DNA from: Planctomycetota bacterium
Lineage (GTDB): Bacteria; Planctomycetota; SZUA-567; H5-PLA8
Reading direction: 5' to 3'
Assembly: GCA_027493525.1 (NCBI GenBank)
Contig: JAOSKN010000002.1
Coordinates: forward strand, 1,955,326-2,019,325
Length of the DNA: 64,000 bases
The notes under the pieces are model-generated. The model had not been told where the DNA came from, did no database searches, and was given only the letters and a program-made list of their open reading frames with translations. Below are positions 23,718 to 31,862 of the stretch, one piece after another. Both the position numbers and the translations under genes were made by a program. Every line of letters begins with the position of its first letter. The stretch's first letter is position 1.

Positions 23718-24731
23718 CTGAAGATCGACGTCCATACCCACATCCTTCCGGAGCGCTGGCCGGACCTGAAGGCGCGCTACGGCTATGGCGGGTTCGTGCA
23801 GCTCGAACACCAGGGCCCCGGCTGCGCGCACATGACGCGCGATGGATCGTTCTTCCGCAAGGTGGACGCCAATTGCTGGTCGCCCGAGAAGCGCATTGAG
23901 GAGTGCGGCGCTGCGGGCGTGGACGCGCAGGTGCTCTCCACCGTCCCGATCATGTTCAGTTACTGGGCGAAGCCGGCCGACGCGCTGGACCTCGCGCGGC
24001 TGCTCAACGACCACCTCGCGGAGGTCGTGCGCGCTCATCCGCGCCGCTTCGCGGGGCTCGCCACGCTGCCCATGCAGGATCCGGATCTCGCCGTGCGCGA
24101 ACTGGAGCGCTGCATGGGCGAGCTGGGGCTCGCCGGCATCCAGATCGGCACGCACGTCAATGCCTGGGACCTGCACGAGCCGGCGTTGTTCCCGGTCTTC
24201 GAGGCCTGCGCGCGGCTGGGCGCGGCGGTCTTCGTCCATCCGTGGGACATGTTCGGCGGCGAAAGGATCAAAAAGTACTGGCTGGGCTGGCTCGTCGCGA
24301 TGCCGGCCGAGACGGCGATGGCGCTCTGCGCGGTGATCTTCGGCGGGGTGCTCGCGCGGCTCCCCAACCTGCGCATCTGCTTTGCGCACGGGGGCGGCTC
24401 GTTCCCCGGCACGCTGGGGCGGATCCAGCACGGCTTCGAGGTCCGCCCGGACCTCTGCGCGGTGGACAACCAACTCCCGCCGCGCGCGCACCTGGGCCGC
24501 TTCTACCTGGACAGCCTCGTCCACGATCCCGACGCGCTGCGCCTGCTGCTCAAACAGGTTGGCGCGGAGCGGATCGCTCTGGGTTCGGATTATCCGTTCC
24601 CGCTCGGCGAGGCTCGGCCCGGCGCGCTGATCGAATCGATGGCGGATCTGGCGCCCGAGGCGAAGGCGCGTATGTTGAGCGGGACGGCGCTGGAATGGCT
24701 CGGCGTTCCGCCTGAGCGTTTCACGGGGTAG
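23718..24731 (+). CDS. nbaD: 2-Amino-3-carboxymuconate 6-semialdehyde decarboxylase (ACMSD)
   Basis: The enzyme decarboxylates the HAAO product to 2-aminomuconate 6-semialdehyde, drawing flux away from quinolinate. The metal-binding HxH is in KIDVHTHILPE at the extreme N-terminus. The barrel continues with VFVHPWDMF, CFAHGGGSFPGTLGR and ALGSDYPFPLGE, all diagnostic of ACMSD. No ATG, GTG or TTG lies in frame before the HxH. The best start is CTG 23718, with CGGAG nine bases upstream, giving 337 residues; a sequence error at the start codon is possible. Starting at internal GTG 23796 would lose the metal site. Confidence 0.9.
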   Translation: MKIDVHTHILPERWPDLKARYGYGGFVQLEHQGPGCAHMTRDGSFFRKVDANCWSPEKRIEECGAAGVDAQVLSTVPIMFSYWAKPADALDLARLLNDHLAEVVRAHPRRFAGLATLPMQDPDLAVRELERCMGELGLAGIQIGTHVNAWDLHEPALFPVFEACARLGAAVFVHPWDMFGGERIKKYWLGWLVAMPAETAMALCAVIFGGVLARLPNLRICFAHGGGSFPGTLGRIQHGFEVRPDLCAVDNQLPPRAHLGRFYLDSLVHDPDALRLLLKQVGAERIALGSDYPFPLGEARPGALIESMADLAPEAKARMLSGTALEWLGVPPERFTG

Positions 24732-24741
24732 GGGAGTCCGC

Positions 24742-26034
24742 ATGCCCGCGGCGAGTGAGGCCTTCGGGCCGCTGGAGGAGGACGCGCGGCGGCTCGACGC
24801 CGCCGACCCGCTGCGCGGCTACCGCGAGCGCTTCCATGTCCCCGCGCTTCCCGACGGGCGCAGCGTCGCGTACTTCTGTGGGAACAGCCTGGGCCTCCAA
24901 CCTAAGCGCGCGCGCGATCTGCTCGTCGAAGAACTCGACGAGTGGCGGCGCCGTGCGGTCAACGGGCACTTCGAAGGCGCCCGGCCGTGGTTCGCATACC
25001 ATGAGCAGTTCCGCGAACCCGCGGCGCGGCTCATCGGCGCGCTGCCGTCCGAAGTCGTGACGATGAACAGCCTCACCGTCAACCTGCACCTGCTGATGGT
25101 GAGTTTCTACAGGCCCACGCGCGAGCGCTTCAAGATCCTGATGGAGGAGCCCGCCTTTCCCTCGGACACGTACGCGGCGCAGAGCCAGTTGCGCTTTCAC
25201 GGCTTCGATCTGGCGGCGGGGCTGCTGCGGTTGCGCCCGCGCGAGGGCGAGGCCGCGCTGCGCACGGAGGACATTCTCGCTCGGATCGAAACGGAAGGCG
25301 CGTCGATCGCGCTGGTGCTGCTTGGCGGCGTGAATTTCGTGACGGGGCAGTGGTTCGACATGCCGCGGATCACCGAGGCCGCGCGGCGCGCCGGCTGCAC
25401 GGTCGGCTGGGACCTCGCGCACGCGGCGGGGAACGTGCCGCTGCGGCTTCACGACTGGGGCGCCGACTTCGCGGCCTGGTGCAGTTACAAGTACCTCAAC
25501 GCCGGCCCGGGCGCGGTCGCGGGCTGCTTCGTGCACGAGCGGCACGCGCGAAGTCCCGATCTTGTTCGCTTCGCGGGCTGGTGGGGCAACGACCCGGCGA
25601 CGCGGTTTCGAATGCAGTTGAACGAGACCTTCGTGCCGCGCGAAGGCGCCGACGGCTGGCAGATCAGCAACCCTCCGATCTTCGCGCTCGCGCCGCTGCT
25701 GGCCTCGCTGGAACTCTTCGACGCGGCGGGCATGGACGCGCTGAGGGCGAAGTCCCTGCGGCTGACGGGGTATCTGGAATTCCTGCTGGACCGGCTGCCG
25801 GCGGGCTTCATCGAAGTTGCCACACCCCGCGATCCTGCGCGCCGAGGCTGCCAGCTTTCGATCCGCGTGCCGGGCCGCGCCAAGGCGCTGCGCGCGAGAC
25901 TCGAAGCGGCCGGCGTGGTCTGCGATTTCCGCGAGCCCGATACGCTGCGCGTCGCGCCGGCGCCGCTCTACAATTCCTTCCACGACGTCTGGCGCTTCGC
26001 GCGCGAGCTGGCCGACGAGGGAGCGCACGCTTGA
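24742..26034 (+). CDS. kynU: Kynureninase
   Basis: This 430-residue PLP enzyme cleaves 3-hydroxykynurenine to 3-hydroxyanthranilate and alanine. Conserved segments are YFCGNSLGLQPK, MNSLTVNLHLLM, GWDLAHAAGNVPL and the PLP lysine (Lys250) in CSYKYLNAGPGAVAG, followed by RFAGWWGND. Length matches the family. GGGGAG precedes the ATG. The gap from ACMSD is 10 bases, and the stop TGA lies within the TTGA that starts KMO. It is cytosolic. Confidence 0.95.
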   Translation: MPAASEAFGPLEEDARRLDAADPLRGYRERFHVPALPDGRSVAYFCGNSLGLQPKRARDLLVEELDEWRRRAVNGHFEGARPWFAYHEQFREPAARLIGALPSEVVTMNSLTVNLHLLMVSFYRPTRERFKILMEEPAFPSDTYAAQSQLRFHGFDLAAGLLRLRPREGEAALRTEDILARIETEGASIALVLLGGVNFVTGQWFDMPRITEAARRAGCTVGWDLAHAAGNVPLRLHDWGADFAAWCSYKYLNAGPGAVAGCFVHERHARSPDLVRFAGWWGNDPATRFRMQLNETFVPREGADGWQISNPPIFALAPLLASLELFDAAGMDALRAKSLRLTGYLEFLLDRLPAGFIEVATPRDPARRGCQLSIRVPGRAKALRARLEAAGVVCDFREPDTLRVAPAPLYNSFHDVWRFARELADEGAHA

Positions 26035-27386
26035 GTTCGCAGGCGCATGACGACGAGCTTCCCGACTTCACCATCGTTGGGTGCGGCCTGGCCGGGGCGC
26101 TGATGGCCTGCTACCTGGGCCGGGCCGGGCATCGCGTCGTGCTTTACGAAAAGCGCGCCGACCCGCGCAAGGCCGGCGCCTTCGAGGGGCGCAGCATCAA
26201 CCTGGCGCTCAGCACGCGCGGGATCCACGCGCTGCGCGAGGTGGGCCTTGCCGACGAGGTGCTCAAGTCCGCGATCCCCATGCGCGGGCGAATGATCCAC
26301 GACGAGCGCGGCGCGCTCTCGTACCAGCCCTACGGCAAGGACGAGAGCCAGGCGATTAATTCGGTCTCCCGAGGCGGGCTGAACGTGACGCTGCTCGACG
26401 CCGCCGAGCGCCTTCCGAACGTCCGCGTGGTCTTCCAGCACCGCTGCCAGGACATCGACCTGGAAACGAACACGCTGCGCTTCGCCGCGGGACAGGATGA
26501 GGAGACAGTCGTGGTCCGCGCGCGGAGCGTGATCGGCGCGGACGGCGCGTATTCGGCGCTGCGCGAGCGCATGCAGCATCTCGGGCGCTTCGATTACAGC
26601 CAGGAGTTCCTGGGCCACGGCTACAAGGAACTCACGATACCCGCGGCCGAGGGCGGCGGCTTCCGCATGGAGCGCAACGCGCTCCACATCTGGCCGCGCG
26701 GCCACTACATGATGATCGCGCTGCCCAACGTGGACGGCACCTTCACCTGTACGCTCTTCTGGCCTTTCGAAGGCCCAAGCGGATTCGACGCGCTCACGAC
26801 CGACGAGGCCGTCCGGCGCCACTTCGAGACGCATTTTCCCGACGCCGTGCCGCACCTGCCGGCGCTGATTGAGGAGTATCGCCGGAACCCGGTGGGCTCC
26901 CTGATGACCGTGCGCTGCCGGCCCTGGCGAGTGACCGATAAGCTGGTCCTGCTCGGCGACGCGTGCCACGCCGTGGTGCCGTTCTTTGGGCAGGGCATGA
27001 ACTGCGCGTTCGAGGATTGCGCGGTGCTAAACGAATGCCTGGCCCGGCATCCCGGCGACCGCGCGGCGGCCTTTGAGGCTTACGAGTGGAAGCGCAAAGA
27101 GAACGCCGACGCGCTCGCCGGGCTCTGCGTCGAGAACTTCTACGAGATGCGTGACCACGTGGCCTCGGCCTCGTTCCTGCTGAAGAAGAAACTGAGCCTG
27201 CTGCTGTACCGGCTTTTTCCGAACGCCTACGTGCCGCTCTATAACATGGTCACTTTCACGCGGATTCCCTACGCCGAAGCCGTGCGGCGCGCGGCGGCGC
27301 AGGAGCGCGCGCTCAAGCTTGCGCTGGGCCTGGGGCTGGCCGCGGGCACGGCCGCGCTCTTCGCGCTTCTGCACCGGTACTCGTAG
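26031..27386 (+). CDS. kmo: Kynurenine 3-monooxygenase
   Basis: The 451-residue FAD hydroxylase converts kynurenine to 3-hydroxykynurenine with NADPH and O2. The Rossmann GxGxxG is GCGLAG (17-22), and the second FAD motif is LLGDACHAVVPFFGQGMN (about 307-324). KMO-typical segments are EGRSINLALSTRGIHAL and FNCAFEDC-type NCAFEDCAVL. The start is TTG 26031, overlapping the kynU stop and preceded by GAGGGAG at eight bases. The C-terminal hydrophobic segment (ALGLGLAAGTAALFALL) resembles the membrane-association tail of eukaryotic and some bacterial KMOs. Confidence 0.93.
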   Translation: MSSQAHDDELPDFTIVGCGLAGALMACYLGRAGHRVVLYEKRADPRKAGAFEGRSINLALSTRGIHALREVGLADEVLKSAIPMRGRMIHDERGALSYQPYGKDESQAINSVSRGGLNVTLLDAAERLPNVRVVFQHRCQDIDLETNTLRFAAGQDEETVVVRARSVIGADGAYSALRERMQHLGRFDYSQEFLGHGYKELTIPAAEGGGFRMERNALHIWPRGHYMMIALPNVDGTFTCTLFWPFEGPSGFDALTTDEAVRRHFETHFPDAVPHLPALIEEYRRNPVGSLMTVRCRPWRVTDKLVLLGDACHAVVPFFGQGMNCAFEDCAVLNECLARHPGDRAAAFEAYEWKRKENADALAGLCVENFYEMRDHVASASFLLKKKLSLLLYRLFPNAYVPLYNMVTFTRIPYAEAVRRAAAQERALKLALGLGLAAGTAALFALLHRYS

Positions 27387-27472
27387 CGAGCGGGCCGGGC
27401 GATGCCGGAATTCTCCTCCGCGCTCCCCCGCCGCCGTGGTAAAAGCGGGAGTCACGCCGCCAGGAGCGCGCC

Positions 27473-28255
27473 ATGCCGCTGAATTACGCCACCTATTTGA
27501 GGATCGACGAGCTGCTGGACCTGCAGGTTCCGCGCTCGGACCCGCCCGAGCACGACGAGTACCTCTTCATCGTCATCCACCAGACCTACGAACTCTGGTT
27601 CAAGCTGCTGCTGATCGAGTTCGAAAAGGTCGGCGCGGACTTCTCCGCCAACCGGCCGTACGACGCCCTGCATACGCTGCGGCGCTGCCGGAACATTCTC
27701 AAGACGCTCGTCGGCCAGATGGACGTGCTCGAGACGATGACACCGATGTCCTTCACGAGCTTCCGGGACCGGCTGGAGGATGCCTCGGGTTTTCAATCTT
27801 TGCAGTTCCGCGAGATGGAATTCCTGCTCGGCTACAAGCGGCCGGAGATGCTGAAGTATGCGCCCGCACAAGGGCCGGCGCTGGAGCGCGTGCAGCGGCG
27901 GCTTGCCGAGCCGTCGCTGGTCGACCGGTTCTACGATTTCCTGGGGCTGCAGGGCGCGGCGGTGCCCACAGCGTTGCGCGCCAAGGACGTCGCCGAGCCC
28001 ACGCGCGCCGATCCCGCGCTGCAGGACGAACTGCTGAGGCTCCACAAGACCCGGCCGGACCTCGTGCTGCTCTTCGAGGCTCTTACCGACATCGACGAAG
28101 GCATTCAGGAGTGGCGTTACCGGCACGTGAAGCTGGTTGAGCGCACGATCGGGAACAAGGGCGGCACCGGAGGCTCGCTGGGCGTGGAGTTTCTCAAGCG
28201 CTCGCTCTTCAAGCCCCTCTTCCCGGACCTTTGGGCGATCCGGCACCGGCTATGA
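27473..28255 (+). CDS. kynA: Tryptophan 2,3-dioxygenase
   Basis: This 260-residue haem dioxygenase makes N-formylkynurenine, the first step of the pathway. The substrate pocket motif is FIVIHQTYELWFK (His36). The haem ligand is probably His218 in RYRHVKLVERTIG, followed by the family signature NKGGTGGS. The length is normal for the bacterial enzyme. CAGGAG precedes the ATG. An 86-base gap separates it from kmo, and its stop overlaps the kynB start (ATGA). Confidence 0.95.
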   Translation: MPLNYATYLRIDELLDLQVPRSDPPEHDEYLFIVIHQTYELWFKLLLIEFEKVGADFSANRPYDALHTLRRCRNILKTLVGQMDVLETMTPMSFTSFRDRLEDASGFQSLQFREMEFLLGYKRPEMLKYAPAQGPALERVQRRLAEPSLVDRFYDFLGLQGAAVPTALRAKDVAEPTRADPALQDELLRLHKTRPDLVLLFEALTDIDEGIQEWRYRHVKLVERTIGNKGGTGGSLGVEFLKRSLFKPLFPDLWAIRHRL

Positions 28256-28869
28256 TCTTCGACCTCTCGCCGCCGATCACGCCGCGCCTGGGCGTCTGGC
28301 CCGGCGACACGCCGCCCGCGCGCGAGATGCTCTGCGACATGGCGAAGGGCGACAACCTGACGCTCTCGACCCTCCGCGCGACGGTCCACTTGGGCGCGCA
28401 CGCCGACGGGCCGAACCATTACGGCGCGCGCGCGCCGGGCATCGACGCGCGGCCGCTGGAAGACTACCTGGGTCCCTGCCAGGTGGTGAAGGTCGGGGCC
28501 GCGCGCGGGACGCGCGTGAAGCTCGCCGATCTGCCCGAGGCCGTCACGCAGCCGCGCGTGCTGATCGCGACGGGCACGTTTCCTGACCCGGAGCGCTGGA
28601 ACGAGGACTTCGCCGCGCTGGAGCCGGACCTCGTGGACGCCCTGCGCGCCCGTGGCGTGCGCCTGATCGGGATCGATACGCCCAGCGTCGATCTCTTCTC
28701 GTCGAAGGACCTGCCCGCGCACCAGGCGTTCCTGCGCCACGACATGGCGATCCTCGAGGGGCTGCTGCTCGCGGAGGTTCCCGCGGGCGTGTACGAATTG
28801 ATCGCGCTCCCGCTCCGGCTCGCGGGCTTCGACGCCAGCCCCGTCCGCGCGATCTTGAGAACGCTCTGA
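28252..28869 (+). CDS. kynB: Kynurenine formamidase
   Basis: The 205-residue cyclase-family enzyme hydrolyses N-formylkynurenine to kynurenine and formate. The metal motif HxGxHxDxPxH is intact (HLGAHADGPNH, His46, His50, Asp52, His56). Also typical are GIDTPSVDLFSSKDLPAHQ and FLRHDMAILEGL. ATG 28252 overlaps the kynA stop. It is the last gene of the plus-strand unit, convergent with the deaminase gene 16 bases away. Confidence 0.94.
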   Translation: MIFDLSPPITPRLGVWPGDTPPAREMLCDMAKGDNLTLSTLRATVHLGAHADGPNHYGARAPGIDARPLEDYLGPCQVVKVGAARGTRVKLADLPEAVTQPRVLIATGTFPDPERWNEDFAALEPDLVDALRARGVRLIGIDTPSVDLFSSKDLPAHQAFLRHDMAILEGLLLAEVPAGVYELIALPLRLAGFDASPVRAILRTL

Positions 28870-28885
28870 GCCGCTCGGGCGCAGC

Positions 28886-29311
28886 TTATTTCAGCGCGGC
28901 GATGACCTTCAGTTCGATCGCGATCGGGGTAGGCAGCGCGCGGACTTCGACCGTCGTGCGGCAGGGACGATTATCCTTGAAATGCTCGGCGTAGAGCCGG
29001 TTGAAGGTCGCGAAGTCCTGCTTCATGTTCGTCAGGAAGACCGTGACGTCCACGATGTCCTCCCACTTTGCGCCGGCGTCTTCGAGGATCGCGCGAACGT
29101 TGCGGAAGACCGAGCGGCATTCGGCCTCGATGTCGTAGCGCACGATTCGTCCGTCCGCGCCGAGTTCCAGGCCCGGGACGTCGCCGCTGTCCGGCAGCCG
29201 CGGCCCGACGCCGGAGAGGAAGAGCAGGTTGCCGGCGCGCCGCGCATGGGGGTACAGGCCCACCGGCTTCGGCGCGCGCGCGCTGGTTAAGCCTTCGTCG
29301 GGCTGGCTCAT
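28886..29311 (-). CDS. nbaF: RidA-family protein, probable 2-aminomuconate deaminase
   Basis: This 141-residue YjgF/YER057c/UK114 protein shows GNLLFLSGVGPR, AGAKWEDIVDVTVFLTNMKQD and the terminal Arg in RTTVEVRALPTPIAIELKVIA. In the 2-aminomuconate pathway of tryptophan and nitrobenzoate degraders, a member of this family hydrolyses 2-aminomuconate to 4-oxalocrotonate and ammonia. Its place behind the semialdehyde dehydrogenase supports that role; sequence alone cannot separate it from general RidA imine hydrolases. AAGGAG precedes the ATG; the gap to the dehydrogenase is 36 bases. Confidence 0.8.
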   Translation of the reverse strand: MSQPDEGLTSARAPKPVGLYPHARRAGNLLFLSGVGPRLPDSGDVPGLELGADGRIVRYDIEAECRSVFRNVRAILEDAGAKWEDIVDVTVFLTNMKQDFATFNRLYAEHFKDNRPCRTTVEVRALPTPIAIELKVIAALK

Positions 29312-29347
29312 CGTGACGGCTCCTTGGGCGAGGTTCGCGCCGCCGCG

Positions 29348-30802
29348 TCAAGGCGCGCCGAGTTTGACGCAGACGTTCTTGGGCTCGGTGAAGAAGCGCA
29401 GCGCCTCATCCCCGCCTTCGCGGCCGACGCCGCTCTGCTTCATGCCGCCGAAGGGGACGCGCAGGTCGCGGACGAGCCAGCAGTTGATCCAGACGGTGCC
29501 GGCGTCGAGCGCGTCGGCGAAGCGCTGGGCCCGTGCGAGGTCGCGGGTCCAGACGGAGGCCGCGAGGCCGTAGGGCGTGCCGTTGGCCCAGGTCAGCGCC
29601 TCCTCGTCCCGCGTAAACGGAGCCAGGGTCACGACCGGCCCGAAAATCTCTTCGGTGTTGGTGCGGCAATCCGGCGGAAGGTCCGTGATGACCGTGGGCT
29701 GGACGAAGTAGCCGCCGCGGCAGCGTTCGGGCAGGTCCTCCGGCGCGCCGCCGCCGCAGCGAATGGTCCCGCCCTCCTCGCGCGCGAGCTTTACGCAGCC
29801 CAGGACCTTGTCGCGGTGCCCCCGGCTGACCAGCGCGCCCTGCTCGGTCTCGGGCAGGAGCGGATCGCCGATCTTGAGCTGCCTGGCACGGGCGACGAAG
29901 CGCGCGGCGAAATCGTCGTAGATCGAGGCTTCGACGAAGACGCGCGAGCCGCAGAGGCATATCTGGCCCTGGTTGGAGAAGGCCGCGCGCACGGCGCCGT
30001 CCAAGGCGGCCTCGGGTTCGGCGTCGGCGCAGATCACGGTCGGGTTCTTGCCGCCCATCTCCAGCGCAAGCTTCTTAAAGCCGCGGGCCGCCGTCTCCGC
30101 GATCCGCCGTCCGGTCTGCGTGCCCCCGGTGAAGGAGAGCGTAGGGACCTGCGGATGTTGGACGAGCGCCTCGCCGGCGCGCGCGCCCGTGCCGTGGACG
30201 ATGTTGAGTACCCCCGGCGGCAGGCCGGCCTCGCGGCAGATTTCGGAGAGCCGGAAGGCGGTCAGGGGCGTCAGCTCTGAGGGCTTCGCCACGACGGTGT
30301 TGCCGGTGGCGAGGGCCGGCGCGATCTTCCACGTGAGCAGATACAGCGGGAGGTTCCACGGGGAGATCAGCCCCGCCACGCCGCGCGGCTTGCGGAGGGT
30401 CACGTTTAGCGCGAAGTCGTCCATCCGGTGCGCGTCGGTGCGCGCATGCAGGATGGCGGTGCCGAAGAAGCGGAAGTTGGACACCGCGCGCGGGATCTCC
30501 CGTTCGAGCGCCTGCGTCACGGTCTTACCGCTGTCCACGCTCTCGTCGCGGGCGAGCTCGCCGGCGCGTTCCTCGATGCGCCGGGCCAGCTCCAGCAGCA
30601 GCCGGCTGCGCTTCTGCGCGGGCGTGGCGGCCCACGCCGGGAAGGCCTCGCGCGCCGCGGCGACCGCGGCCTCTACGTCGGGCGCGCCGCTGTCGGGCAC
30701 GCGCGCGTGGAGCTTGCCCGTCGCCGGCTCGAAGGAATCGAGATACTTCCCTTCGGCGGGCGGGACCAGCTCGCCGCGGATGTAATTGGCCAGAGTCAGC
30801 AT
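29348..30802 (-). CDS. nbaE: 2-Aminomuconate 6-semialdehyde dehydrogenase
   Basis: The 484-residue aldehyde dehydrogenase has SPWNLPLYLLTWKIAPALA, LSFTGGTQTGRRIAE, the catalytic Glu in LALEMGGKNPTV and Cys in NQGQICLCGSR. The C-terminal IFGPVVTLAPF and PFGGMKQSGVGREGG are also present. Family and context point to NAD-dependent oxidation of the ACMSD product to 2-aminomuconate. I place the start at ATG 30802 (MLTLANYIRGEL), the usual beginning of the fold. The 230 bases upstream hold no other gene and presumably the promoter. Confidence 0.88.
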   Translation of the reverse strand: MLTLANYIRGELVPPAEGKYLDSFEPATGKLHARVPDSGAPDVEAAVAAAREAFPAWAATPAQKRSRLLLELARRIEERAGELARDESVDSGKTVTQALEREIPRAVSNFRFFGTAILHARTDAHRMDDFALNVTLRKPRGVAGLISPWNLPLYLLTWKIAPALATGNTVVAKPSELTPLTAFRLSEICREAGLPPGVLNIVHGTGARAGEALVQHPQVPTLSFTGGTQTGRRIAETAARGFKKLALEMGGKNPTVICADAEPEAALDGAVRAAFSNQGQICLCGSRVFVEASIYDDFAARFVARARQLKIGDPLLPETEQGALVSRGHRDKVLGCVKLAREEGGTIRCGGGAPEDLPERCRGGYFVQPTVITDLPPDCRTNTEEIFGPVVTLAPFTRDEEALTWANGTPYGLAASVWTRDLARAQRFADALDAGTVWINCWLVRDLRVPFGGMKQSGVGREGGDEALRFFTEPKNVCVKLGAP

Positions 30803-31034
30803 GGCGCGCCTCAAGCTCGGTATGGCGCAGCGAGGGTAACGGCTGCGCGGCGGGCGGCAAGACTCGAACGCGCTAGAGCATCTTCGTGAATTGCATGGCG
30901 CCATCTGCTGGCCCTGGAGGGCGGCCTCTTCGTTGGACTCGCCCGCCGTATGCGCTTGATACGGCTTGTCTCGTCCGCCTCGATGCCATCCTCCATGACG
31001 GCGCATCTGGCACTACGCTATTCCCAAAAATGCT

Positions 31035-31862
31035 CTATTTGCCGCCCTCGGCCTTCATGCGCTCGTATTCCTCGTCGGAGATCGGTTCGATCTTCAGGTT
31101 GTCGAAACTGTAGCGCCCGCGCGGCCAGTAGGCGAAGAGCATCACGCGCAGGTAGTCGAGCTCGATGTACTTGACGTTATCCTTCGAAAGCGGGCGGCGG
31201 GTGGGGTGGAAGGCCTGCTCGTAGTGCTGCCATTCGCCGCCGCCGCGCCGGCAATTGACGATCGTTTCCCAGCGCCGGCGGGTTTCGCCGCCCAGCGGGC
31301 CCCAGCCGCGGACCCAGACCTTCGCGCCGCCGCCCGGGCCTTTGAAGTCGAAGCTCACCTTGTAGGCCTGTTTCGGCGCGCAGGCGAACTTCCACGAATA
31401 GAAGGAGACGCCATACGTCGCGCCGATCGCCCCGTACTGGCGCTGCTCCCCGACGGCGGACTTCTCCGGCGCGGGCGGCGGGTCTTCGCCCTTCTCGGCG
31501 GCCTCGCGCATCGCGGCCTGCCGCTTCTTGGCCTCGCCTTCCAGCACGTCCGTGTCGAGCACGATGACTTTGCCGCGGCCCGGGGTGGCATCGTCGGCCC
31601 AGAACGAGGTCAGCCCGTCGGGGTGCGCCCAGCCCAGCGGCGCGGGAGGATAGCCCTTGCGCGCGGGCTCGGCCTCCTCGAACGTGCCGTTCTTCAGCTC
31701 CGGCTGGACCTCCTCGGGGCCGGAGAACTCGGGATACCAGTGCTCGTCGTCCTTCGGCGCTTCCGGCGCCTGCCAGGCCCGCTCGCCGGCGCGCGGCGCG
31801 AGCGCGAGGCCCGCGCACGCCAGGAGCGCCGCGCAGGCAAAGCGCAGGGCGGGCATGCTCAT
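31035..31862 (-). CDS. Exported protein, possible carbohydrate-binding-type domain
   Basis: The 275-residue product has a signal peptide (LRFACAALLACAGLALA). A charged linker leads to a beta-rich domain: AYKVSFDFKGPGGGAKVWVR, GGEWQHYEQAFHP, YIELDYLRVMLFAYWP. This resembles galactose-binding jelly-roll modules, but no catalytic residues are seen. It is the last gene of the minus-strand MoxR-vWA operon; ATG 31862 overlaps the upstream stop. The function is unknown. Confidence 0.65.
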   Translation of the reverse strand: MSMPALRFACAALLACAGLALAPRAGERAWQAPEAPKDDEHWYPEFSGPEEVQPELKNGTFEEAEPARKGYPPAPLGWAHPDGLTSFWADDATPGRGKVIVLDTDVLEGEAKKRQAAMREAAEKGEDPPPAPEKSAVGEQRQYGAIGATYGVSFYSWKFACAPKQAYKVSFDFKGPGGGAKVWVRGWGPLGGETRRRWETIVNCRRGGGEWQHYEQAFHPTRRPLSKDNVKYIELDYLRVMLFAYWPRGRYSFDNLKIEPISDEEYERMKAEGGK

